28,647 nucleotides of DNA from Desulfarculales bacterium UBA702 (GTDB taxonomy: Bacteria > Desulfobacterota > Syntrophobacteria > Syntrophobacterales > Syntrophobacteraceae), in assembly GCA_002298165.1 (NCBI GenBank), contig DBMI01000007.1:22152-50798 (forward strand). Reading direction: 5' to 3'. The position numbers and the translations under genes were made by a program. Below the pieces are notes generated by a model, which saw nothing but the letters and a program-made list of their open reading frames with translations, searched no databases and had not been told where the DNA came from. Of the stretch, positions 1 to 7,698 are shown in pieces (the stretch's first letter is position 1; each line of letters begins with the position of its first letter).

Positions 1-21
1 CCCCTCCCATCAAGGGAGGGG
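1..21. repeat. Perfect 8-bp inverted repeat at window edge
   Basis: CCCCTCCC (1-8) pairs with GGGAGGGG (14-21) around a 5-base loop. It may be the hairpin of a terminator for a gene outside the window or a dispersed palindrome. No T run follows on the plus strand. Confidence 0.5.
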
Positions 22-143
22 AAATTCGCGTCGCAGCTTGTTTGAGCAACAGGCCCTCCCGACCGTGCCGACGTCACCCAACGGAGGTCTGAACCGATCC
101 GGGATTCGGACATAAAGGCCATGGCGCGGTCAGGAAGGCCTTG

Positions 144-177
144 TTGCCTAAATAGTTTTTCGAAAAATGTTAGGCAA
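144..177. repeat. Inverted repeat TTGCCTAA/TTAGGCAA
   Basis: TTGCCTAA (144-151) pairs with TTAGGCAA (170-177). The interior contains a second palindrome, TTTTTCGAAAAA (156-167), so the whole element could fold as a two-part hairpin. It is strand-symmetric and could be a terminator or a small repeat. Confidence 0.45.
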
Positions 178-202
178 AATTGGATGGCACGAAACTTATG
201 AA

Positions 203-235
203 CGTCATTCCCGCATGCTTCTGGCAGGAATGACG
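203..235. repeat. Palindromic repeat CGTCATTCC...GGAATGACG
   Basis: CGTCATTCC (203-211) pairs perfectly with GGAATGACG (227-235) around a 15-base interior that can itself partly pair. Palindromes with these ends are, from memory, common dispersed intergenic repeats in many proteobacterial genomes. I see a single copy in this window. Confidence 0.5.
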
Positions 236-327
236 ATTATCAATGCTCGGTTCTAGGTAGATCGTGCAATGGGTTTGGGCAATTAGCCGCAGGTGAATAC
301 ATTATAGCGCGCGGACCAGCCCTGCAA

Positions 328-356
328 TTACCCTAAAAAGCGAAACAGGTTATAAT
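328..356 (+). promoter_or_regulatory. Possible sigma70 promoter for psd-pssA-leuCDB
   Basis: A perfect TATAAT at 351-356 is preceded, after 17 bases, by TTACCC at 328-333, a 3-of-6 match to the -35 consensus. Transcription would start near 363, leaving a leader of about 100 bases before the TTG start of psd. No T-box or leucine leader peptide is visible in it. The -10 match is strong and the -35 weak. Confidence 0.4.
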
Positions 357-465
357 TGCAAGATTGAGCAGTGCCGCTTGTTATCTGAGATACGAGTCCA
401 GTTGCAGTCAGGATTCCAAAGCAACTTTTCCCATTCTGATTACGAATATTCGAGGATTTACTCCT

Positions 466-1131
466 TTGTCTCATAAAGACTTCCGAAAAAAGCAGGCCCA
501 TATTCCGGTTGCGCGGGAGGGCATTCCCTTTATTGCCGCCGCGGTGTTCACCACATTCATAACCGCGATTCTGGGGTGGGGATTTCTGACCGTTGTTCTT
601 CTTGCGGTCACCCTTCTGGTCGGGCATTTTTTCCGCGACCCTGAAAGAGTTACGGTTGCAGGGGAAAACGAGGTCGTATCTCCCGCCGACGGCAATGTGA
701 TCCAGGTCACCAGGGTTGATGCGGCACATTTCACTGGTCGTCCTGCCACGAAGATCAGCATTTTCATGTCGGTCTTTGACGTACATGTAAACCGGGTACC
801 GATTTCCGGTACTATTCAGGGCATTTTCTATAAAAAGGGCCTCTTCAAGGCCGCCAACTTTGCCGAGGCGAGCGAAAAAAACGAACAGAATTGGCTCTGG
901 ATAAAGTCTGATACCGGGCTCGACCTTGTGATTAAACAGGTTGCCGGTCTCATCGCGCGCCGGATCGTCTGCTGGCCCACAATAGGCGACCGGGTGATCC
1001 AGGGTGAGCGTTTCGGGATGATCCGCTTCGGGTCGCGGATGGACGTCTATGTGCCGGAGGATTCGGACGTCCTTGTCGGTCGTGGACAGCACGTTTACGC
1101 GGGGGAGACCCTCTTATGTCGGCTGAAGTGA
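466..1131 (+). CDS. psd: Phosphatidylserine decarboxylase proenzyme (short type)
   Basis: This enzyme decarboxylates phosphatidylserine to phosphatidylethanolamine at the inner membrane. The 221-residue product has one hydrophobic segment near residues 22-53 and the SPADG motif at 72-76. FMSVFDVHVNR surrounds a conserved His near 107. The self-cleavage site is Gly-Ser at 189-190 (GMIRFGS), where Ser becomes the pyruvoyl group; this GS form, rather than LGST, marks the short bacterial class. I chose TTG at 466 because GAGG (452-455) lies at good spacing and the protein then has the usual family length. An in-frame TTG at 364 would add 34 residues unlike the family. The 3' end overlaps pssA by 16 bases, so the two consecutive phosphatidylethanolamine steps are translationally coupled. 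Confidence 0.93.
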   Translation: MSHKDFRKKQAHIPVAREGIPFIAAAVFTTFITAILGWGFLTVVLLAVTLLVGHFFRDPERVTVAGENEVVSPADGNVIQVTRVDAAHFTGRPATKISIFMSVFDVHVNRVPISGTIQGIFYKKGLFKAANFAEASEKNEQNWLWIKSDTGLDLVIKQVAGLIARRIVCWPTIGDRVIQGERFGMIRFGSRMDVYVPEDSDVLVGRGQHVYAGETLLCRLK

Positions 1132-1997
1132 AAAAGCGCCGCTCGCGGCGAAAAAGGTGGCGCCGTCTAAGTGGAGAGGGCGAAGTCCACCGCGGAACTT
1201 ATATCTTTCCGAATCTCTTCACCACGGCAAATCTTTTCAGCGGCTTTTACGGGATAGTAAACGCTGTGAACGGCTATTTCGAGATGGCCGCGCTGGCAGT
1301 CTTTTTTTCCTGCGTTTTCGATATACTGGACGGACAGGTGGCACGCCTTACCCGCGCAACCAGCCGCTTCGGCGTCGAGTATGACTCGCTTGCCGACCTC
1401 GTGGCCTTCGGAGTTGCACCGGGACTGCTCATCTACCTGATGGCCCTGAGACCATATGGGCGCCTCGGATGGCTTGCGGCATTCGTCTTCATGGCTTGCG
1501 GCGCTTTGCGCCTGGCCCGCTTCAATGTTCAGGTCGAAACCGCCAGCAAGAAGTATTTCACCGGACTCCCGATACCCGGCGGGGCTTTGATGATCGCCTC
1601 GACAGTGCTTTTTCTGAATCATTCTGATATCATGGTAACTAAATCGTTCATCGGGCCGGTCCTGCTGACTTTGACTTATCTTCTCGGTTTTTTCATGGTC
1701 TCGACGCTCCCTTACAACAGTTTCAAGGACTTCGAGGTCATCAAGGCAAAACCATCGTTTGTCGTGTTTGGAGTTATCCTGTTCGTTAGCATAATAGCAG
1801 TAAGCCCCCACCACATGCTCTTCCTCATGCTCACGGTCTATACCGCTTCGGGGCCGGTAAGATGGATTATCTGGCGCGTTACCGGTAAGGGAAATCCCCC
1901 GGAGACCGCCGCTGCCGTTTCAGCCGCCGCGCCGCAGGTTGAAAGCTCCGAGCCGGAGCAAAATCCCGAAGGCGCCGGTCCCAAAGATTCCCAATAG
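1116..1997 (+). CDS. pssA: CDP-diacylglycerol-serine O-phosphatidyltransferase
   Basis: This enzyme makes phosphatidylserine from CDP-diacylglycerol and serine, the substrate of the Psd encoded just upstream. The CDP-alcohol phosphotransferase signature D-G-x2-A-R-x8-G-x3-D-x3-D is intact: D72, G73, A76, R77, G86, D90 and D94. Several hydrophobic helices follow through about residue 255, as expected for an integral membrane enzyme of the Bacillus-type (PssA) class. The N-terminus is very basic (KKRRSRRKRWRR), and the last 35 residues are an Ala/Glu/Pro-rich tail, probably disordered. The ATG lies 8 bases after GGGGGAG (1101-1107), inside the end of psd. leuC begins 11 bases after the stop, so all these genes are probably cotranscribed. 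Confidence 0.93.
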   Translation: MSAEVKKRRSRRKRWRRLSGEGEVHRGTYIFPNLFTTANLFSGFYGIVNAVNGYFEMAALAVFFSCVFDILDGQVARLTRATSRFGVEYDSLADLVAFGVAPGLLIYLMALRPYGRLGWLAAFVFMACGALRLARFNVQVETASKKYFTGLPIPGGALMIASTVLFLNHSDIMVTKSFIGPVLLTLTYLLGFFMVSTLPYNSFKDFEVIKAKPSFVVFGVILFVSIIAVSPHHMLFLMLTVYTASGPVRWIIWRVTGKGNPPETAAAVSAAAPQVESSEPEQNPEGAGPKDSQ

Positions 1998-2008
1998 AGG
2001 TACAGCAA

Positions 2009-3277
2009 ATGCCAAAAACTATGAGTGAAAAGATCCTGGCGGACCATGCCGGAAAGCCCGAGGTTTTTCCGGACGAGCTTGTGGAGGTAAAAGTCGATTT
2101 CGCCCTCGGAAACGATATTACGGCGCCGCTCGCAATCGAGGCATTCCGCCGGGCTGGAGCAAAAAAAGTCTTCGACCCCGAAAGAATCGGGCTGATTCCC
2201 GACCACTTCATTCCAAACAAGGACATTGCATCGGCGATCCAGGCAAAAATGCTAAGGGACTTCGCCGCCGAGCATGGAATTTCCAACTACTTCGAAGTCG
2301 GACGGATGGGAATCGAGCATGCGCTTCTTCCCGAACAGGGGCTGGTGCTGCCGGGCGATGTGATTATTGGCGCGGACAGCCATACCTGTACTTACGGCGC
2401 ACTTGGGGCCTTTGCAACCGGGGTCGGCAGCACAGACCTCGCCGCCGCGATGATTACCGGCCGTATATGGTTCAAGGTGCCCCATTCCATGAAATTCGTC
2501 TTCAAGGGAAAGCGCAAGCCCTGGGTTGGAGGAAAGGACCTGATCCTTTACATCATCGGCCGCATCGGCGTTGACGGCGCTCGCTACAGGGCAATGGAGT
2601 TTACCGGTGAGGTTATCGACACCCTGCCAATGTCAGACCGGCTATCCATGTCAAACATGGCAATCGAGGCGGGGGCAAAGGTCGGACTGATTGCACCGGA
2701 CGAGATCACGGAAGAATACGTCGGCACTCGTGCTAAAAGGGCCTACAAATTTTACGAAAGCGATGCGGACGCCTCCTACGAAGCGATTCACGAGTGGGAT
2801 ATATCCGACCTTGAACCTGTTGTGGCCTTGCCCCACTCACCCGAGAATGTAAAACAGGTTACGGAGATCCCCGAGACCCGCATAGACCAGGTAGTGATCG
2901 GATCGTGCACTAACGGACGCCTCGAAGACCTCAGGGTTGCGGCCGAGATCCTTCGCGGCAGAAAGGTCGCGCGCGGCGTGCGCTGCATCGTTATTCCGGC
3001 GACTCAGAAAATTTACATGGAAGCCATGGAAGAAGGCCTGATCTCAACGTTCATCGACGCCGAAGCCGCGGTCAGTACTCCGACTTGCGGACCCTGCCTC
3101 GGCGGGTACATGGGAATACTCGCCCCTGGAGAATCGGCGGTCGCCACGACCAACCGCAATTTCGTGGGCCGCATGGGACATGTCGAGAGCAAGGTTTACT
3201 TGAGCAACCCGGCCGTTGCCGCCGCTTCGGCCGTTCTCGGACGCATAGCGCATCCTCGCGAGGTAGTGGGCCAATGA
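2009..3277 (+). CDS. leuC: 3-isopropylmalate dehydratase large subunit
   Basis: The large subunit carries the 4Fe-4S cluster for isomerising 2- to 3-isopropylmalate in leucine synthesis, working with LeuD. The cluster ligands are visible as C300 (IGSCTNGR), C360 and C363 (TPTCGPCLGG). GADSHTCTYGALGAFATGVGS near 121-141 is the usual aconitase-family substrate region. At 422 residues it is the shorter homoaconitase/archaeal-type LeuC, not the roughly 466-residue E. coli type. AGAGG (1996-2000) precedes the ATG at 8 bases. Its stop overlaps the leuD start as ATGA. A homoaconitase or methylmalate-type substrate cannot be excluded from sequence alone, but the leuD and leuB neighbours favour leucine. 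Confidence 0.93.
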   Translation: MPKTMSEKILADHAGKPEVFPDELVEVKVDFALGNDITAPLAIEAFRRAGAKKVFDPERIGLIPDHFIPNKDIASAIQAKMLRDFAAEHGISNYFEVGRMGIEHALLPEQGLVLPGDVIIGADSHTCTYGALGAFATGVGSTDLAAAMITGRIWFKVPHSMKFVFKGKRKPWVGGKDLILYIIGRIGVDGARYRAMEFTGEVIDTLPMSDRLSMSNMAIEAGAKVGLIAPDEITEEYVGTRAKRAYKFYESDADASYEAIHEWDISDLEPVVALPHSPENVKQVTEIPETRIDQVVIGSCTNGRLEDLRVAAEILRGRKVARGVRCIVIPATQKIYMEAMEEGLISTFIDAEAAVSTPTCGPCLGGYMGILAPGESAVATTNRNFVGRMGHVESKVYLSNPAVAAASAVLGRIAHPREVVGQ

Positions 3278-3771
3278 AGATCAATGGAAAAGCATGGAAA
3301 TTCGGAAACGACGTGGACACCGATGCCATAATCCCGGCGCGGTATTTGATATCCAACGACCCGGAGTTTCTGGCCAAGCACTGCATGGAGGATGCCGATG
3401 CGCAGTTCGCCTCAAGTGTGCAGCCTGGCGACGTCATGGTTGCCGGTAAGAATTTCGGATGCGGCTCATCGCGCGAGCATGCCCCGATTTCGATAAAGGG
3501 AGCGGGCGTAAGCTGCGTAATCGCGCACAGCTTTGCGCGTATCTTCTACCGCAACTGTTTCAACATGGGGCTTCCCATCCTGGAGTGCCCCGAGGCGGCA
3601 GAACGCATACAAGCCGGCGACCAGCTTGAAATCAACCTGGACGAAGGCATCATCGAAAACCGCACCAGGAACGAAACCTACCGCGCGCAGGCCATACCGC
3701 CCTTCATGCAAAAGCTGATAGCGGCCGGCGGGCTAATGGAATATGTGCGTGAGCAGACGAACAGGCAGTGA
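3274..3771 (+). CDS. leuD: 3-isopropylmalate dehydratase small subunit
   Basis: This is the 165-residue swivel-domain partner of LeuC. It begins with the typical small-subunit sequence (DVDTDAIIPARY at 13-24) and has the FGCGSSREHAP motif at 61-71, which contacts substrate. The length matches the short LeuD that pairs with the 422-residue LeuC type. The ATG at 3274 overlaps the leuC stop by four bases, and GAGG lies about 10 bases upstream. An upstream extension in the same frame to 3085 would only read through leuC and is not real. Confidence 0.93.
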   Translation: MKINGKAWKFGNDVDTDAIIPARYLISNDPEFLAKHCMEDADAQFASSVQPGDVMVAGKNFGCGSSREHAPISIKGAGVSCVIAHSFARIFYRNCFNMGLPILECPEAAERIQAGDQLEINLDEGIIENRTRNETYRAQAIPPFMQKLIAAGGLMEYVREQTNRQ

Positions 3772-3788
3772 TCAGCATTCCAATAGGA

Positions 3789-3811
3789 TGGGCACGGTCC
3801 TGTCGTGCCCA
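3789..3811. repeat. GGGCACG/CGTGCCC hairpin between leuD and leuB
   Basis: TGGGCACG (3789-3796) pairs with CGTGCCCA (3804-3811) around a 7-base loop. The same core recurs at 11132-11160 and, less perfectly, at 23771-23791. Its position inside an otherwise tightly packed operon, without a T run, argues for an inserted small repeat rather than a full terminator. It could still affect expression of leuB relative to leuCD. Confidence 0.6.
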
Positions 3812-3842
3812 CCGATCAACTTCCATATTTGGAGCCGGATTG

Positions 3843-4913
3843 ATGAACAGCAGCAAAAAATATCGGATAGCGGTTATTCCGGGGGACGGGACCGGGCCGG
3901 AGGTTGTACGGGAAGGACTCAAGGCGCTTGATGCCATCTCGGAGAAGGCGGGATTCAAAACCGAGCAGGTACAGTATGACCTCGGCGGGCAAAGATATCT
4001 TCGGACCGGAGAAATTTTGCCCGATTCGGTTCTCAATGAACTAAGGACCTTTGACGCCATCCTGCTGGGCGCAATCGGTCATCCGGACGTAAAACCAGGC
4101 ATCCTCGAAAAGGGTCTTCTGCTGGAACTTCGGTTCAAGCTCGACCAATACATAAACCTCCGGCCGGTGATACTTTATCCGGGGGTCGATACTCCGCTCA
4201 AAGACAAAAAGCCCGAAGACATCAATTTCGTTGTCGTCAGGGAAAATACCGAAGGCCTTTATGCGGGTGCGGGAGGCTTTTTGCGCAAGGGCACCCCTTA
4301 TGAGGTGGCGGTCCAGGAATCGATCAATACCCGGATGGGGGCCGAACGCTGCATCAGATTCGCTTTCGATTACTGCCGGCGGCGCAAGTACCGCAACAAG
4401 CTGACGCTTTGCGGGAAGACAAACGTTCTCACTTATGCATTCGACCTCTGGCAACGGGCATTTAACGAAACCGGCACTGAATATCCCGACATCAAGACCG
4501 ATTACGCACACGTTGATGCAATCTGCATGTGGATGGTCAAGAATCCCGAGTGGTTCGATGTGATAGTCACCGACAATATGTTTGGAGACATAATCACCGA
4601 CCTTGGCGCAATGATCCAGGGTGGAATGGGCATAGCCGCGGGCGGAAATATCAATCCGCAGGGCGTTTCCATGTTCGAGCCGATAGGTGGCTCCGCCCCG
4701 AAATACACCGGGATGAATATCATCAATCCGGTTGCCGCGATCGCGGCTGTGCAGATGATGCTGGACCACCTTGGAGAAACCGAAGCAGCCGTGCGCATTG
4801 AAAATGCGATTAAAAAGACAGTTGCAAACGACCTCAAAAGCCTGTCTGCCGGCAATATGGGCTATTCCACAACTGAAGTCGGCGACCTGGTTGCAAGGTA
4901 CATTGCGGAATGA
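3843..4913 (+). CDS. leuB: 3-isopropylmalate dehydrogenase (isocitrate/isopropylmalate family)
   Basis: This enzyme oxidatively decarboxylates 3-isopropylmalate with NAD+ in leucine synthesis. The 356-residue protein has IPGDGTGPE at 12-20, substrate-binding arginines near 97, 107 and 133, the VRENTEGLY segment at 132-140, K192 and the metal-binding acids D225, D249 and D253 (DNMFGDIITD). ENTEGLY resembles the archaeal-type isopropylmalate, homoisocitrate and isocitrate dehydrogenases more than classical LeuB, so substrate identity rests partly on the neighbours. I chose ATG 3843, preceded by GGAG at 3831-3834. An in-frame GTG at 3768 overlaps the leuD stop, but its 25 extra residues simply translate the palindromic repeat. 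The gene ends the operon and faces treT. Confidence 0.88.
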   Translation: MNSSKKYRIAVIPGDGTGPEVVREGLKALDAISEKAGFKTEQVQYDLGGQRYLRTGEILPDSVLNELRTFDAILLGAIGHPDVKPGILEKGLLLELRFKLDQYINLRPVILYPGVDTPLKDKKPEDINFVVVRENTEGLYAGAGGFLRKGTPYEVAVQESINTRMGAERCIRFAFDYCRRRKYRNKLTLCGKTNVLTYAFDLWQRAFNETGTEYPDIKTDYAHVDAICMWMVKNPEWFDVIVTDNMFGDIITDLGAMIQGGMGIAAGGNINPQGVSMFEPIGGSAPKYTGMNIINPVAAIAAVQMMLDHLGETEAAVRIENAIKKTVANDLKSLSAGNMGYSTTEVGDLVARYIAE

Positions 4914-4994
4914 GGAATTCTTGAAGTCCGGTAACTGAGAACTTGGGAATTCTGGAATTCGGAGCAGAGAAACTAATAATGTGAGCTAAGGTGT

Positions 4995-5016
4995 GGGCGG
5001 GCTTTTCAGCCTGCCC
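4995..5016. repeat. GGGCGGGCT/AGCCTGCCC hairpin between convergent genes
   Basis: GGGCGGGCT (4995-5003) pairs with AGCCTGCCC (5008-5016) with one G-T wobble and a TTTC loop. It sits between the ends of leuB and treT, where a bidirectional terminator could be useful, but no T run follows. The core resembles the GGCAGG...CCTGCC palindromes at 13829-13856 and 15356-15371. Confidence 0.55.
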
Positions 5017-5054
5017 CATCGCCTACCTAAGCCTGGCGCCCTCGCACATTTACT

Positions 5055-6293
5055 TCAAGCAAGACCGGGAGCGGGGTGCATCCTGTAGATCGTTTCGAAT
5101 GAATTGTACAAATCGAGGTTCTGTTCGACATACCTGGACATCAGAAAATTTTCCTTTACGGTTTCCCTGGCTTTTCTGCCCATCTCTTCCCTGAGCTTTT
5201 TGTCTTTCAGCAATTGTACCAGCCGCTGCGCCGTCTCCGTGACGGACGACACAAGAAACCCATTCACCCCGTCCCGGATCTGGTGGCGGATTCCGCCAAC
5301 GTTGCCTCCGATAACCGGCGTTCCCTTCCACATTGCCTCGGCTACCGTAAGGCCGAACCCTTCCCGCAGTGATTTCTGCACTACAACATATGCGGCGCGC
5401 TGGACAGCATTAACCAGCGCGGAATCCTGAACACTCAATATCTTTATGCGCTCCTCCTGGCATCCCAGGAGTGATTCATAGACCTGCGCCCCTTCGGGAT
5501 CATCGGTTGCCGGGTTGCCGACCATGACCAGGGTGCACTCCACCTCTTTACGCGCAAGCCTGAAAGCCTCTATTACGCCCATGGGGTCTTTCCATAGATC
5601 AAATCGAGATACCTGCGCGACAAGTGGAAGGTCAGTCGGGATGCCGTAATGATCGAGGCGCTCCTTTACTTCCTCTGCATCCAATTCCTTATTCTTGATC
5701 GAAAATGGGTCAATCGCCGGCATTATGAAAACGGAAGGGGTTCTCAGCTTTTGCGCGTATTCCTTTATGCTGAACACCACTCCGTCATATTTTTCGATGA
5801 TCGGCAACAAGTAATCCCAAAGTTCCCTGTTGGGTCTTGTCAGGTCGATGTGGCATCGCCAGACCCATGGGCCATATTTGCGGTAGTGTTTGATCATCGG
5901 CAGGGGTTGCGGGTCGTGGATGATGACAAAATCATGATCGAGATGATTCCTGATGGCGTTCTCAAATATCACATCTTCATAGATATGCCTCTTACGGTCG
6001 GTAAGATTTATCTCCGCGCCCTGCAGCGCGTTATGCATCTTTTTGGTGATGCTGAAGAAATCCGGGGTCCCGTGAATAATCCTCCACCCCTCTTCAATGC
6101 CAAGTCCGTTCATCAGGAGAACTCGCGAGTTCAGAATTTCGGCAACGCCACCGCCATAGTAGGTCGAATTCACATTGACCGTTCTGATTCCTTCCAGCGG
6201 TTCCGCCTTGGCATATATCCGCTCGACCGCTTCCGCGCCTATGAATCTTTCGTAGTCCTGTATGCTTACAAGACTATGTGGATATTCCAGCAT
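5055..6293 (-). CDS. treT: Trehalose synthase, TreT-type GT4 glycosyltransferase
   Basis: TreT-family enzymes join nucleotide-diphosphate glucose and glucose to make trehalose, a compatible solute. The 412-residue protein is a GT-B glycosyltransferase: NSTYYGGGVAEIL at 42-54 is the glycine-rich N-terminal loop, and IIHDPQP lies near 124-130. The C-terminal half opens with QVSRFDLWKDP at 227-237 and carries the E-x7-E nucleotide-sugar motif EGFGLTVAE at 311-319, followed by MWKGTPVIGGNVGGI. These match archaeal and bacterial TreT more closely than generic GT4 enzymes, but GT4 specificity is hard to read from sequence. AGGAGAG lies just upstream of the ATG. The gene diverges from a small helical protein and faces leuB; no other trehalose gene is present. 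Confidence 0.82.
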   Translation of the reverse strand: MLEYPHSLVSIQDYERFIGAEAVERIYAKAEPLEGIRTVNVNSTYYGGGVAEILNSRVLLMNGLGIEEGWRIIHGTPDFFSITKKMHNALQGAEINLTDRKRHIYEDVIFENAIRNHLDHDFVIIHDPQPLPMIKHYRKYGPWVWRCHIDLTRPNRELWDYLLPIIEKYDGVVFSIKEYAQKLRTPSVFIMPAIDPFSIKNKELDAEEVKERLDHYGIPTDLPLVAQVSRFDLWKDPMGVIEAFRLARKEVECTLVMVGNPATDDPEGAQVYESLLGCQEERIKILSVQDSALVNAVQRAAYVVVQKSLREGFGLTVAEAMWKGTPVIGGNVGGIRHQIRDGVNGFLVSSVTETAQRLVQLLKDKKLREEMGRKARETVKENFLMSRYVEQNLDLYNSFETIYRMHPAPGLA

Positions 6294-6441
6294 AATCTCT
6301 CCTCATTATGGGTGGCTGCTCATCCGTGAACTCTAATAGTGCGGCTTGACTAAATTAACCACTGATCGCGAAATTCCCACCAAGAGGGACACACCCAAAT
6401 GCACGGAATCTTCCACAATTCCCCTGCATCTTCACGGCTCC

Positions 6442-6469
6442 AAGACAGTGTTTATCTTAAGGGTATAAA
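6442..6469 (+). promoter_or_regulatory. Possible sigma70 promoter for small helical protein
   Basis: AAGACA (6442-6447, 4 of 6 to TTGACA) is followed after 16 bases by TATAAA (6464-6469, 5 of 6). Transcription starting near 6476 would give a leader of about 28 bases to the ATG at 6504, a very ordinary arrangement. Confidence 0.45.
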
Positions 6470-6503
6470 TATTCTTCACAAATCAGACAAAATTGGAGTG
6501 AAC

Positions 6504-6881
6504 ATGGAACCAATAGAAAAGACAAATGAGCTTCTCGGAGGCAAGGTAAATCTCGATCTGGGCCTGCTGAGCCTGAATATCGACCTGAGCATAAAAGGGA
6601 TTAAAACCCTTACCGATACTCTTCAATCCACACTTCAGGAAACAACCGGCACCCTAAGCGAGAACGTGACCAAATTAGTGGACACAGTCATGCAACTGGG
6701 ACCAGAGCAGTTGATTGCGTGGGCTCAAAAAGGCGGAGAGGAAGCAAAACAGCTTTTTAACAAGCTCTACTCTCAGCTCGAAGAGGCGGCCAAGCGCGGC
6801 TCGGCCCAGGCAGGAGAGGTTGTTCAAAAGCTCGGCGGAAAAATGCAGACAGCCGGCGAAAAAGAGCAGCCAACTCACTAA
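6504..6881 (+). CDS. Small helical protein of unknown function
   Basis: I do not recognise this 125-residue protein. It has no signal peptide, no Cys and no obvious catalytic motif. Residues 14-31 alternate hydrophobic and polar residues (VNLDLGLLSLNIDLSI). From about 32 to 115 it looks like long amphipathic helices rich in Thr, Glu, Lys and Gln, ending in a Gly/Lys tail. This pattern would fit a phasin-like, apolipoprotein-like or stress-associated surface-coating protein, but that is only inference. ATG 6504 is chosen because GGAG (6495-6498) precedes it and the promoter-like TATAAA lies just upstream; 35 extra in-frame upstream residues would overlap that promoter. It diverges from treT, which hints at shared osmotic or desiccation control. 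Confidence 0.7.
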   Translation: MEPIEKTNELLGGKVNLDLGLLSLNIDLSIKGIKTLTDTLQSTLQETTGTLSENVTKLVDTVMQLGPEQLIAWAQKGGEEAKQLFNKLYSQLEEAAKRGSAQAGEVVQKLGGKMQTAGEKEQPTH

Positions 6882-6931
6882 GACGAGCGGGATTTTCTCA
6901 CCGAAAAAAGCACATACTATTTATTGAGCCA

Positions 6932-6980
6932 GAGCGAAACCCAGGCAGGCACTCAAGCGCCTGAGCGTTGGGTTTCGCTC
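6932..6980. repeat. Long 12-bp-stem palindrome GAGCGAAACCCA/TGGGTTTCGCTC
   Basis: GAGCGAAACCCA (6932-6943) pairs perfectly with TGGGTTTCGCTC (6969-6980). Inside, CAGGC (6946-6950) can pair with GCCTG (6959-6963). It lies between two convergent genes. Palindromes built on TGGGTTTCGCTC are, from memory, widespread intergenic repeats in several bacterial genomes, so this is probably a dispersed element. Confidence 0.6.
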
Positions 6981-7033
6981 CTGCAATGCCTTCTCCGGGC
7001 CATGTTGGGGTGAAATTGTGGGGAACGAACGGC

Positions 7034-7060
7034 GTAGGGCAAAAGATTTTTTGCCCCTAC
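7034..7060. repeat. GTAGGGCAAAA/TTTTGCCCCTAC hairpin
   Basis: GTAGGG (7034-7039) pairs with CCCTAC (7055-7060) and CAAAA (7040-7044) with TTTTG (7049-7053), leaving C7054 as a single-base bulge. It is the second palindrome in the same 235-base gap between convergent genes. The U-rich 3' arm of the stem is not followed by a T run. Confidence 0.55.
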
Positions 7061-7116
7061 AAATGGGTTTTCGCGTCATGGCCAATACCGAGGGCATTGA
7101 CCCCACAGGATGGGGC

Positions 7117-7686
7117 TTACGTCAAATCTGCTTCTTGTCCAAGTTGCTGTCTGCCCTCCATAAGAGTCTTGCGGAAAAGCTTTTCCAGGTAGTTGTCTTC
7201 TCCGATGCCGTCTACTACCCTCTCGGCCCAGTTGAGATACTCCAACCGGCGCTCCAGCGGCCATTCGGGTGGGGGCGAGATGGTTATGTCACGAACGTTG
7301 CAAATTTTATCCCCGATTTTGATCAGTTTGGCACCGCGGCTCAGGCCGGGGGCGTGCACTACCTGGAGTTCTTTCCTGGCGTCCTTGGGCAGGCTCTTGT
7401 CGTCCGATACTTCGAGGACCAGCGACAAGACTTCGTCTCCGAAAAGGCGCCTTATTTCTTCCGGGCGGGCACCCGTGTCCTCTATAACATCGTGCAGCAG
7501 GGCAGCTATCAGGATACTTGCGTCACGAACGCTCCCCACCCGCCACAAAAGCTCGGCCACTTCAATTGGGTGATTTAAATAAGGGGTCCTCTGCGCGTCC
7601 TTGCGCCTTTGCATTCGATGCTTTTCGGCGCAGTACCTGAGGGCGGTCAAAAAAAGAGAAAAGTCATCGAAGGGAACGCATTGCAC
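7117..7686 (-). CDS. MESH1-like HD hydrolase (small alarmone hydrolase family)
   Basis: This 189-residue protein is a stand-alone HD domain of the SpoT/MESH1 type, expected to remove the 3'-pyrophosphate from (p)ppGpp; animal MESH1 also dephosphorylates NADPH. The metal ligands H39, H65, D66 and D126 and the catalytic pair E69-D70 are all present. Each is shifted by exactly four from my recollection of human MESH1 (H35, H61, D62, E65, D66, D122). Family segments such as PYLNHPIEVA, ALLHDVIEDT, DDKSLPK, HAPGLS and KIGDKICNVRDI are visible. No synthetase domain, TGS or ACT is attached. The start is GTG at 7686, with GAGG about 10 bases upstream. It follows the permease gene by 12 bases, so they are probably cotranscribed. 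Confidence 0.85.
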   Translation of the reverse strand: MQCVPFDDFSLFLTALRYCAEKHRMQRRKDAQRTPYLNHPIEVAELLWRVGSVRDASILIAALLHDVIEDTGARPEEIRRLFGDEVLSLVLEVSDDKSLPKDARKELQVVHAPGLSRGAKLIKIGDKICNVRDITISPPPEWPLERRLEYLNWAERVVDGIGEDNYLEKLFRKTLMEGRQQLGQEADLT

Positions 7687-7698
7687 GGCTTGTTGTCC

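Larger units (their letters stand above)
1..465. other. Intergenic region upstream of psd
   Basis: No gene is supported here: I see no reading frame with coding character and a ribosome binding site. The stretch holds three separate palindromes (1-21, 144-177, 203-235), then a possible promoter at 328-356 and a leader of about 100 bases before psd. The clustering of palindromes suggests a gene boundary where dispersed repeats have accumulated. Confidence 0.6.

Noticed and set aside
363..465. Leucine-responsive leader or T-box before the leu operon
   Set aside because: The leader has no run of Leu codons in a short frame and no T-box-like sequence or terminator; only a weak GTTGC/GCAAC pairing is visible.
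3768..3842. GTG start for leuB overlapping the leuD stop
   Set aside because: The added 25 residues translate the intergenic palindrome and do not resemble the family N-terminus, while ATG 3843 has a good GGAG site and a normal start for the fold.
4041..4769. Minus-strand frame of 242 codons
   Set aside because: It lies entirely opposite leuB and has no protein-family character.
5649..6329. Plus-strand frame of 226 codons
   Set aside because: It is antisense to the trehalose synthase gene, has no family features and no suitable start signal.
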